Part shown: positions 23,829-33,022 of the stretch, piece by piece
How the letters are laid out: each line of letters opens with the position of its first letter
How positions within the stretch are numbered: position 1 is the stretch's first letter
Assembly (NCBI RefSeq): GCF_003286085.1
Contig: NW_020825298.1
Coordinates: forward strand, 3,844,001 to 3,908,000
Direction: 5' to 3'
DNA length: 64,000 nucleotides
DNA from: Drosophila persimilis
Taxonomy: Eukaryota; Arthropoda; Insecta; Diptera; Drosophilidae
Notes under the pieces: generated by a model
What the model saw: only the letters and a program-made list of their open reading frames with translations
Database searches by the model: none
What the model was told of the DNA's origin: nothing
Position numbers and translations under genes: made by a program

Positions 23829-24245
23829 CTGTGATGCTGTAGATGATGTCCGCATTGGGGCCCTCGTCCATGTCGCTGGCCACCACCGTGTGGATGACGC
23901 CCGCCTCGCTGTTCTCGGGCACCGAGAGACCGTAGCACGAGCCCGGACGGAACTCGGGGGCGTTGTCGTTGACGTCTCCGATGGTTATGATGACGGTGGC
24001 CACGTCGAAGTGCTGTCCGTTGTTGCTGTCCGCGGCGGCGTTCTCCGAGGACCTCTGCTTCCGCACAGCGGCGGCCGAGGAGGAGGCGGTGGCCAGGCGG
24101 TTGGCGTCCCGCACGTAGACGGGCAGGATGTAGCTGCCTTGGGTCTCCCGATCGAAGGCCCCGCGCGTGGTCACGATCCCCCTCTGCCAGTCCACGTGGA
24201 AGAGGTCTCCGGCGATGCCAGAGGGAATCTCGTAGCTCAGATTTG
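23829..24245 (-). CDS. ds: dachsous coding exon, window exon 6 (residues 1125-1263)
   Basis: The acceptor is CTCCTTCTAG|CAAAT, and splicing rebuilds GGDNANLSYEIPSG. The exon completes a cadherin repeat (FDRETQGSY, VRDANR). A Ser/Ala-rich loop near ATASSSAAAVRKQRSS and an Asn-rich loop follow, then DVNDNAPEF. The next repeat begins with YGLSVPENSEAGVIHTVV and VVASDMDEGPNADI. It ends at SITG with donor CACAG|GTGAGA, phase 1. The Ser/Ala loop is longer than a normal inter-strand loop in this family and looks like a rapidly changing insertion. Confidence 0.92.
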
Positions 24246-24305
24246 CTAGAAGGAGATTCAGGGGTAAGGGGGGTGGGGTCAAGGAACCAGAGATGCGATC
24301 CTCAC
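24246..24305 (-). other. ds: dachsous intron, 60 bp, in-frame and stop-free
   Basis: GTGAGGAT to CTCCTTCTAG. It is 60 bp long with no in-frame stop, so retention would insert 20 residues (Pro/Leu-rich) next to the sequence GGDN. Confidence 0.88.
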
Positions 24306-25452
24306 CATTGTCGCCGCCGTGGAAGGACTTTGCCGTGACCTGCAGCACAAAGCTGCCGCTGGGGACGTTCTCCAGGATGGTGGCGCGGTAGACGGCCTGC
24401 AGGAAGCGGGGCGGGTTGTTGTGGCTCCCCTGGACGAGCAGCTGGAGGCTGAGAGTGCTCTTCCTGGGCTCCGGCAGCCCGTGATCGACGGCGCTGATCA
24501 GGAGGGTGAAGCGTCCGTTCTTGTCCGCGTCCTCGGAGGCCGGCGGCAGGGACTTGACCAGCTCTATCACGCCCGTGGCTGCGCTGATGCGGAAGCGTCC
24601 CTCGCCGTTGCCCCCCTCGATGTCGTAGGCGAGGCGCCCGTTGTCGCCGGCATCGCGGTCCAGGGCCACAACGTGGGCCACCGTCTCGCCGATGCGCGTG
24701 GCGTCGCTGAGGAAGACGGAGGCGGAGCCGCCCTTCGCGAGGGGCGACACGAACTCCGGGGCATTGTCGTTGGCGTCGAGGACGCGCAGCCGCACTGTGA
24801 CGGAGGTCTGGAGGCGCTCGCTGGCGTTGGAGGACTGGTCGAGGGCCTGGACGATGAGCGTGTACTCCTGGACGGCCTCGAAGTCCAGCGGCGCCTGCAG
24901 GCTGAGGGACCCCGTGAGGGAGTCCACCGCGAAGACGGGCGTCGCCTGCTCCTGGGTCTCGTTCAGCAGCGGGAAGTACCGCAGCAGGCGGTACTGCAGC
25001 TCCCCGTTGGTGCCCGTGTCCGCGTCGGTGGCCGTGAAGTTGTGCACGACGGCGCCCACGGCCGTGGCCTCGCTCAGCCGCAGCTCGACGGGGTCCCGGG
25101 GCCAGTGGGGGGCGTTGTCGTTGACGTCCGCCACCTCGATCTTGACGGTGACGGCGCTGCTCTGCGGATTGTTGCTGGCCGTCGTGTCCAGGGCGCGTAT
25201 CTCCAGCCGGAACTCGGACTGCACTTCGCGGTCCAGGAGGCGGGCCACCACGAGGCTCCCCGTGTGCCGGTCGATGTCGAAGGCGCCCTCGATGAGGTCC
25301 TTGCTCAGCGGATTCAGGGTGTACGTGACCCGCAGATCGTCCTCCGAGTCCGTGTCCGTGTCCTCCAGACTGTTGTTGGTGTCCAGCAGCAGCAGCCGCT
25401 CGCTGGGCGTGATGGAGCCCACCACATGCCCCACATGGGCGTCCTCCCGTAC
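24306..25452 (-). CDS. ds: dachsous coding exon, window exon 5 (residues 743-1124)
   Basis: The exon starts at phase 0 after CCTTGCACAG with VREDAHVGHVVGSI. It encodes three cadherin repeats and part of a fourth. Their linkers are DVNDNAPHW, DANDNAPEF and the degenerate QGSHNNPPRF, which has lost the acidic calcium ligands. The donor is CAATG|GTGAGG at phase 1. The downstream intron is only 60 bp and does not break the reading frame, so an unspliced transcript would still be translatable through it. The GC-rich third-position usage is like the other ds exons. Confidence 0.93.
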
Positions 25453-28049
25453 CTGTGCAAGGAGTGGGGGACAATTATAGATTATTTTTGTGGCTTATTA
25501 AGAAGGGGGAGGGGGAGAGCGGCAGAGGATGCTCCATTTGGGGCCTCTGGAGGCTGGAGTCTGGGGTCTGGGGTCTCGAGACTCTTGAACGCAATGTTGT
25601 CCGCGTATCTTAATCTCAACAACAGTGTTGAAAATCCAATCTTAAAGCAATAATTCATACTTCAAGATTACGAAGGCAGCAAACATTTAAAAATTTCCTC
25701 CTCCCTCCCGCCGCCTGCCACAGCAGCAGAAGAGGCAGCAGGCAGCAAAGGAAGCAGCCAAAGAAACAGAAAAAAGAGCACAGCAGAGCAGAGCAGAGCA
25801 GAGCAGAACCCCAAAGTCCAGTCTTGGGTCCCCATTCCAATCCACGGATACCCATTCTCCATTCGCCAGAGACAGAGACAGCGATGGAGAGACAGAGACA
25901 GAGAGACACAGAGAGAGCCGGAGCGCAGTTCATGGCAAATGGCATTAAAAAGAAATTATGCATTCCGACCGAACTTGGCGGCCCCGAAAATCACTGAAGA
26001 AAAATGTGTGGCAGGAGGCATGGGGCAAGGGGGCAAGGGGGGCAGAAGAAACTCTGCACAAGAATTTAATATGCAAAACCGCAAAAACCGTTCAGAGGTC
26101 TACCCAAAAAAAAAGAACAGAATACAGGAAATGGAACAGAACTTGAACGAAGTGGCAGATACCCTGGAAAAGGGCTGGGGCAGGGCCTCAAGGGACAGAG
26201 GGATGTGCAATAGAGGTTTGAAATATAGGGACCATGCCAGAAGCACTTTTGAGGTCCATTTAAGCCACTCTTTAGGCCATTTGTGGCGGTTTTTTGGAGA
26301 GGAATGAAGGAGAAACAGGACTCTCTGTCTCTAAGCAAACGGATCTGGGTGGGGGAGTGGCTGCGGCTCTATAGAGGCTTGGGGATGTGTCTAGAAGGCA
26401 ATGAATGCCTTAGAAAAGGGATCCCAGCATTGACAATGAGGCTATAGGGCGTAAAGAGGTGGGATTTTCGGGAGATCTTTGAGCACATGAGGGACTAATT
26501 CAATCGGAATGAAGATGGATATATCGGAGGGAAAGAAGACGTTTAATCAAGGCTTCTTACACAGGGATTCCCAGGGAGAAGAAGAGCTTCAACCAACCGA
26601 GGAAAGCTGTTGCACGACGCGAGACACAATAAAGGAGATTCAGACGCCTCCTGGGATCGGCATTGCCTGCTTTTCTTAGGGTATTCCTCAAAAGGGTATA
26701 GGAAAAACATAAAAGGTTCTCTCTGTCTTCTGATGTCTTTTGGTTTTTTAAGGCCTCTCTCTGCGTGTGTGTGCGTGTGTGTGTGTGGTAGTATCTTTTT
26801 TCATAAAAAACCCAAAAAATCATTGCGAATATTCTGTATGTTGTTGCTGGTTGCTTGTTGGGTCGCCAAAATGGAGACACAAAAATGACAGTCACGAGAT
26901 TTATGCCCCGCCAAGATTACGCAGTTGGCTGCCTGCTCCTCAAAGCAGGAGGGCAGGAGGGTGCTCTCTTTTTTTGGGTCCAAAGGATACCCAAAACTAG
27001 CGACTACTGGGGGCGGGGGAGGGGCGGAATTATGCACAAAAATGGCGCATGGAACCCCGAAACCCAATCTCTGGGCGGGGGAGCAGGGGGGTAGAAGGGG
27101 GGGGGGGGGGGGAATTGCTTAATTACATTGGATTTATTTGTGGCAATCCGTCGCTGAGTAATTGGCATCTGCCGGCTCTCGGGGCACCTCGCCACATCGC
27201 TCGCATCTCCATCAACATCTTTTCCTCTCCAGGTGGGGCACGGCGGTGCAACGCCAACGCAAAGAACAAAGGCGGACGGAATGGAATCAAAGGCAGCGCC
27301 GACAACGACGACGCAACGAAATGTGTCAATTTTAATTGTGGCCGAAGCGGATTTAAGGGAAGACGAGGTCCCGACCCGGACCGGCTCTCGAGAGGCAATT
27401 AAATGCATGTCAAAGCGTCCCAGCCATCACAGAGAGTGGGGAGAGGGGAGGGGGGAGACTTGGGAGTGGGCCTGGGGACTCGACTCGACGCTCCAGAGAG
27501 AGAGAGAGAGTGATGTGGCGCGGGGTATGCAAAACATGTGCGAATCGAACGTGATAAAAATGTTAAAGGGCCTCCTTCCCAGAGGTGGTGGAGGGGGAGG
27601 AGGAGGAGGAGTCTAAGCAGGCGAGGATCCGCTCTCTGTGGCATCTCGAATCGCACTTAATAGGCACGGCTCGGCCCGGTCGAGGACTTGTCACAGACCC
27701 AAGTGACAATTACGCGTGGAGGAGGAGGAGGAGGAGCAGAAGGAGGCTCTCCTTCTCTTGCCTGTTGCTTGAATGCAAATCGCGACACTTCCCACGTCTC
27801 TGACATCTGCTTCCGCGCCAGAAGAGTCGTGTTCTCGGCCATTGTCACGTGAGAGACTGCAGAAGCGACTGCGGCAGCGGCCACAAATCATCTGGTGGTG
27901 GTGACACAAAGGCAGGCGACAAACGCGCACCTCACGACCAGGAACCCCAGCCCAAAGGAGGCTTCGTGTAAAACTGGAAGCCTCGAATAGACAAAAGTTT
28001 TCCTGGAAAAGAGGCCGCAGAGACTGGGCATAAATCTGGGGGTACTCAC
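25453..28049 (-). other. ds: dachsous intron, 2597 bp
   Basis: GTGAGT donor and CCTTGCACAG acceptor. Holds AGAGC repeats (about 25780-25805), TG repeats (26766-26788), a 16-base G run (27097-27112), a GA run (27494-27510) and GGA repeats (27590-27612, 27717-27735). No nested gene is seen. Confidence 0.85.
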
Positions 28050-28552
28050 CCTGAAGACGAGGCTGGAGCTGGTGAACGTCGGGCGATTGTCGTTGAGATC
28101 CAGCACCTCGACGCGCAGCATTCGGAGGGTCTCTTTGGGCGGCTGGCCGCCGTCGGTGGCCGCCACGCCCAGGCGGTAGATGCTGCGCTCCTCGTGGTCG
28201 AGGAGCACGCGAGTGCGGATCACGCCGGTGGCGGGATCAATGCTGAACAGGCCGTGGCCGTCCGAGTCGCGGCCCTTGACGATCGAGTAGGTGATGGAGG
28301 CGTTCTGGCCGTGGTCGCGGTCGGTGGCCCGGATGCGCACCACCTCCGTCCCGGGGGGCTGCTCCTCGCGCACGCTCACCACGTCCTCCTGGGGATCGGC
28401 GATCTCCGGCGCGTTGTCGTTGACGTCGCTCACGTGGACGCGCACCGGCACGCGGGCACTGCGCACGGGTGTGCCCTGGTCGCGGGCCTCCACCACCAGA
28501 TCGTACAGCGCCCGCAGCTCCCGGTCCAGGGGCTCCCGCGTCGAGATCTCGC
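28050..28552 (-). CDS. ds: dachsous coding exon, window exon 4 (residues 575-742)
   Basis: The acceptor is TGTCCACAG with two bases completing a Gly codon to give VTGEISTREPLDRE. The exon finishes one repeat with DVNDNAPEI, then encodes a complete cadherin repeat (RIRATDRDHGQNASITY, LDHEERSIY, TDGGQPP) ending in DLNDNRPTF. It leaves after the first strand of the next repeat (SSSLVFR). The donor is TCAGG|GTGAGT, phase 0, and joins VREDAHVGHV of the next exon. N-linked sequons such as NAS are present, as expected for an extracellular domain. Confidence 0.93.
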
Positions 28553-29155
28553 CTGTGGACAGAGGAGAGAGGAAAGAGGAGATGTGTGAGTTCTAACTGG
28601 GTCGCAGGCGGTAAACCAGTTGGAAGAGGCAACAAGGATTAGCTGCACGCGAGAGATTTCCATGTGCCCCAAAGGGGGAGGGGCAGGGGGAGACATCCCC
28701 AAGCGGACACGCAGTGGCTTGGCATGGGATGGGATGTCAACCCAATGATATTCCATTGACGGATGAGCTGACAGCGTTAAAACTGTTGTTGCTCAAACAC
28801 TAATGGTCATGCGGTAAAGGCCGCATGCCCCATCTGGGGCTCCCATCTGTGGCTCCCATCTGCCATGCCACATCTCGAGCATATCGCAAAGAGATCGCAT
28901 TTTATCGCTTGCCCCATCGTCGTTACGAGAACAGGTTTCCCCACCGAGGCGCGTTTGATCTATGATCGCCAGAGCGACATTCAAGAGAGTGGGGCATGCG
29001 GCATGGGGCATGCATGGGGAGCATGAGGAGCAGTAATGAATGACCGTGGGTCATGGCTGGTGGCTTGACAGTTGCCACCGTCGCAGGAGCACAGCGAACG
29101 TTGAGTGAGTCGTTCGTCTGATCCGTAATTTATGGCCAGAGGATGAGGCTCTCAC
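28553..29155 (-). other. ds: dachsous intron, 603 bp
   Basis: GTGAGA donor and CTGTCCACAG acceptor. Repeated CCCATCTG and GGGGCATG words near 28830-28860 and 28993-29020. Otherwise featureless. Confidence 0.85.
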
Positions 29156-29618
29156 CTGTGACGGGATGCACCTGGAAGCTGCTGTTGGCCGGCAGCAGGC
29201 TGTAGCGTATGGCGGCGTTCTCGCCGAGATCCAGATCCCTGGCCGCCACCGCACCCACCACGGAGCCGCGTCGCAGGTTCTCCTCGATCCGGAACTCGTA
29301 CTGGGGCCTCAGGAAGCGCGGATCGTTGTCGTTGGCGTCGAGGACCCGCACCAGCACCCGCGTACGGGCATGAGCCGCCGGTGTACCGTTGTCCGTGGCG
29401 AGGATCACGAGCTGGTAGCGATCCCGCGTCTCCCGATCCAACGGGGCCCTCAGGTAGATCCAGCCCGAGTTCGGGAATATCCCAAAGTGCAGGGCCACAT
29501 CGGAGGAGCCACCGGCAGCGGCTGGGGCCGTGGCATTGTCCGCACCGGCGTCCACAATGCGATAGGTAATCCGAGCATTGTTGCCAGTGTCCAGGTCTGT
29601 GGCATTCACCTGAACGAT
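29156..29618 (-). CDS. ds: dachsous coding exon, window exon 3 (residues 421-574)
   Basis: The exon starts at phase 0 after CCCCTTGCAG with IVQVNATDLDTGNNARITY, which continues directly from NSQ of the previous exon. It holds the rest of that cadherin repeat (LDRETRDRYQL, TDNGTP) ending in DANDNDPRF. Most of a further repeat follows (RDLDLGENAAIRYSL) up to VHPVTG. The donor is CACAG|GTGAGA at phase 1. A Gly/Ala-rich loop (residues near TAPAAAGGSS) interrupts the first repeat between strands and may be a lineage-specific insertion. Confidence 0.93.
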
Positions 29619-29944
29619 CTGCAAGGGGCAAGACAAAAGCCAGTTAGTGGATTCTTGGGGAGGGGCACCATCAATCACTCGCTCTCTGGAGCGGCATGGA
29701 ATGGCATCCAAGCGAACGAGTTTCAGCGGCGATGCCAGAGATATGAAGTGATTTTATGATCAGAAACTAGTTCCAGGACAGGAGTCTCCAGCAGGTCTCC
29801 ACCGTGGAGCACTCCCGCCTCTCCTGGGTGTCGAGAGATATTTTAAACAAGATATGACGGCCTGGCCGCCTGGCCAAAGCGTGACTTTTAGTGGCTGTTA
29901 ATCAGATTTATGCCGAGCATTTGTTCCCCACTTCCCCCTCTTAC
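29619..29944 (-). other. ds: dachsous intron, 326 bp
   Basis: GTAAGA donor and CCCCTTGCAG acceptor. No other recognisable content. Confidence 0.88.
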
Positions 29945-30531
29945 CTGCGAGTTCACGGGCCGCGACTCGGAGACGTTCACGGCGTACTCGTCGCGCTCGA
30001 ACACCGGCGGATTGTCGTTGACGTCCTGCACGTCCACCAGGATGGTCAGGTTGGTGGCCAGCGGCGGCACGCCCCCGTCGGTGGCCGTCACCACCAGCGT
30101 GTGGCGCTGCGAGGTCTCGTAGTCGAGGTGCTGCGAGAGCACCAGGTGCCCCGAGCGCGGGTCGATGGCGAAGAGCTGCCGCTCGCGGGCCAGGCTGTAG
30201 GTCACCTGGCCACTGCTGCCGGAGTCCTTGTCGTGGGCGTGGGCCGCGTACAGGGGGGCGCCCAGGTCGGCGTTCTCCGGGACGGAGATCCGCACCAGGC
30301 TCGCCTCGAACTCCGGCGCATTGTCGTTCACGTCCTCCACCTCGATGTTCACCTGCGTGTGCCCGTAGACGGGCGGCTCCCCCGCGGTGGCCTGGATGTT
30401 CAGCAGCACCTGGCCCTTGGCCTCGTGGTCCAGCGGCCGGGCGATCCGTATGTTGCCGGACCCTCCCTCGATGCCGAAGTATCCGTCGGGGTCGCCGGAG
30501 TAGATCGAGTACCGCACGGGGCTCCGATGGG
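29945..30531 (-). CDS. ds: dachsous coding exon, window exon 2 (residues 225-420)
   Basis: The acceptor is CTTCCACAG|CCC with two bases completing the split codon, and the donor is TCGCAG|GTAAGA at phase 0. The exon encodes the rest of one cadherin repeat, with YSIYSGDPDGYFGIE and LDHEAKG, ending in DVNDNAPEF. A full repeat follows (AHDKDSG, LDYETSQ, TDGGVPP) ending in DVNDNPPVF. The start of the next repeat runs to SRPVNSQ. These are standard calcium-binding cadherin motifs (LDRE-like, A.D.D.G and DxNDNxP). The reading frame also stays open 5' of the acceptor into the intron, but the split-codon match to the previous exon fixes the start used here. Confidence 0.93.
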
Positions 30532-31457
30532 CTGTGGAAGAGGGAATGTCTTTGCTCATTAAAAGCGATTCAATGGGCCCCGAACAAAGGCCTCGCCATG
30601 AGTTGCAGGAACAATAGAAGCAGGAAAGAGATTGACACATGCGGCCGGGGCAGGGGCAGGGGCAGGTAGGCTGGGGCAGGGGCACACAGCGCAGCGAAAG
30701 CGGCAGCAAATTAAACCGCAAAATCATTTTGCATAGCCAGCGATCGGCCCCAATGGAGGCCCCTTTGGGTTCGGGGCTCGATGACGAGTTCGAGTCCGTT
30801 GATGGGTGCAGATTTCTGCCGAAATTTGCGTTTGAAGTATTTTGCTTTGTTGCACAGAGAGGGGCAGGGGCAGGGACCCCAAAAGACCTCCACTTGGGTT
30901 GCATGTTGCCCAGTTTCTGCGAGTGGCAGTTTCTTTTTTGGGATACACTTCCTTGGCAGGGGTTTAGCTGATTAAAGAAGGTTTTGGAGGTCTCTTTTTT
31001 GGGTTCTGGGGGGAGTTTTTAGGTTGGAAACGGGACTAATACCATATAAGGTGCTTTTTCTTCAGATAAACCCTTGAAACTTTCCATAATGGAAATTATA
31101 AAGGTTTCTGTGAAGTTTGAACCCAATCGGACGAATATTTCATGGAATATATTGAAGATTTGCCCAAAATGTGCCTCGAAAAAGACGTTTTTCTGAAGAT
31201 ATATCAAGGCCAAGCAGTCGGAAGACCATGGATCCCTTAGAGCCCCCCTCGCTGTCTTCTTTTAGGGTATTTCCCTCTTCGGGGGGAGGGGGCGCTCTTT
31301 TTTGGGGCCCTTACAAATTTTATTTTAATTCTTGTGCCTGCCCCGTCCGTTGTCCGTCCGTCCGTCTGCGGGTCCGTCATATGCGCATATTTTGGTTTCC
31401 AGCTCACTGAACAAATGAATGCAAAGAACCGAGAGAAAGGGGGGGGGCAGCACTCAC
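30532..31457 (-). other. ds: dachsous intron, 926 bp
   Basis: GTGAGT donor and CTCTTCCACAG acceptor. Contains GGGGCA repeats (about 30645-30680) and a CCGTCCGT run (31343-31365). No nested gene is seen. Confidence 0.87.
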
Positions 31458-32130
31458 CGGTATCCCCGCTTGTGGCTATCACAGAGCCGACGACCGTGCC
31501 CTGCGGAATGTCCTCCTTGACGTAGTAGTTGTAGCGGGCCTTCTCGAAGATCGGGGGCCGCTGCAGGGCATCGATGATGCTGAGGAAGACGACGGCGTCG
31601 TGGCCGGTGCGCAGGCCGCCGCCGTCGGTGGCCGAGATGTTGAGCATGTGCGTCGGCTGGGTGCGGACGGAGAGCGAGTCCGGGCGCGTCACGAAGATCT
31701 CCCCCGACGAGCGATCGATGCGGAAGATGCCCGCCTCGTTGCCGGCCACGATGCGGTACGAGACCTGGCCGAAGCTCCCCGAATCGGGATCGGTGGCCAC
31801 CACCGCCACCACGGGAATGCTGGCGGCCGGCGTCTGCGCCGGGGGCGACTCCTTCAGCGAGACGTTGTACTCCCGCGGGTAGAACACGGGCCGATTGTCG
31901 TTGACGTCCGTCAGCTGCATCTTGATCATCGCGGTGGTGCTCAGGCCCCCGCGATCCGTGGCCAGCACCGGGAACTCGTAGCTGCTGCGCCGCTCAAAGT
32001 CCAGCTCTCCGGCAATGCAGATCTCCCCGGAGGCGGAGCGCACCTCGAACTCCGTCAAGTGCTTGAAGCCCTCGCCCAGAGTGTAGTTTACCATGGCATT
32101 CACGCCGCAGTCCGGATCGCTGGCAGAGAC
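31458..32130 (-). CDS. ds: dachsous coding exon, first in window (residues 1-224)
   Basis: The exon opens after a pyrimidine-rich CTTTTCTGCAG acceptor at phase 0 with VSASDPDCGVNAM, the middle of a cadherin repeat, so an upstream coding exon must exist. It completes that repeat, ending in the calcium-binding linker DVNDNRPVF, and then encodes a full repeat ending in SIIDALQRPPIF. That second linker lacks the usual DxNDN. A third repeat begins (SVIATSGDT) and is split by the intron. The donor is ACCG|GTGAGT, phase 1, and joins the next exon to give DTAHRSPVRYS. If Ds has 27 repeats, the first one here is repeat 6. Its SASD serine sits where Four-jointed kinase targets occur in Fat and Ds repeats; this is inference. 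Confidence 0.92.
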
Positions 32131-32991
32131 CTGCAGAAAAGGGGAGGAAAGAGGTGGATATTGATTAGGAAAAGGGCTCCAAAAGGTACTTGAAGGAGGA
32201 GGAGCCTCTCCGGCTCTCCCTCGCTCTCCCTTTTACAAATGAAGTTGTCAGAAATCTTAATTTGATTTACAGCCAGCGCCTCCGCTTCTGGGTTTTGGGC
32301 TCCTCTTTTTCGGGGCTTAATTTGGCAATTTTTCATGCTCGGAATCCGTGGCCCCCTCCGGCCGGATCATCGGGCGTATCGGGCGATGTGTCAACTTAAG
32401 TTTGGGTCCCCTCTCCCCTCTCCCCCCTCCCCTCTCCCGAGGCGTCTCCCGCTACTGGAATGAATCACAGATTGGGCTTAAACGGGCCGGGAGCATTGAC
32501 CCCTTTTAATGGCTGCCAATTAGTTGGCGTTTTGCATTCTGTAGGCTGTCTTCGAGGGGTGGGAGAGACAGTGAGGGGGAGCCCCCTAGAGCGGGGGCCA
32601 TCGTTGGATTTTGACGCCAACGAACAACCAAACAGCAAATCAGCAATTAAAACTGTCATTATTTCACTTTAAATAGGAGAACAAGAGGAGGAGGAGGGGT
32701 GCTGATGAGGGGGGGGTGGTGCAACCGAGTGATTGCCTCAAAGCGTTCCCTTCGCTTGGGTTCGAGGGGGGTCTGGGGGGACACACACTGATATGCCTTT
32801 AAAGCGAAACGTGTACCCCGGCTACCCCCTTGGACTCTCTCTGTGGCACGTTGCACGTTGCATTTCCAGCGCTAATTACACTTTTTGTAAGCCAAAAGGC
32901 AGGACCGAACGGCCAACCGGGGCTGTCTGGAGATCTGCTTAGATTGTTGCGGGCTCCTGCGACTAAAGACTTTCATTAAGCTTAGAGCCGG

Positions 32992-33022
<31 letters not shown>

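Larger units (their letters stand above)
11385..32130 (-). other. ds: dachsous gene, 3' part (nine coding exons plus 3' UTR)
   Basis: This is the span of the ds transcript that can be read here. Dachsous is a cell-surface protocadherin that binds Fat on neighbouring cells, and its graded expression feeds planar cell polarity and Hippo growth control. Nine exons join in phase to give 2955 residues with only cadherin repeats outside the membrane. There are no EGF or laminin-G modules, which separates it from Fat. The chain then has one transmembrane helix and a tail with a catenin-site-like stretch. Repeat count and length match the Ds family once about five N-terminal repeats are added from beyond the window. 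Intron lengths from 5' to 3' are 926, 326, 603, 2597, 60, 66, 2486 and 3455 bp, preceded by one of at least 31.8 kb. Residue numbers in the exon entries count from the first codon in this window. Confidence 0.93.

Noticed and set aside
24319..25653. Open frame of 444 codons on the plus strand
   Set aside because: Antisense shadow of a ds exon, extending into the intron only by chance.
12744..32130. Assignment of the gene to fat instead of dachsous
   Set aside because: The ectodomain ends directly in the membrane helix after cadherin repeats, with no EGF or laminin-G modules, and the tail has the Ds-type WDYLLDWGPQ stretch.
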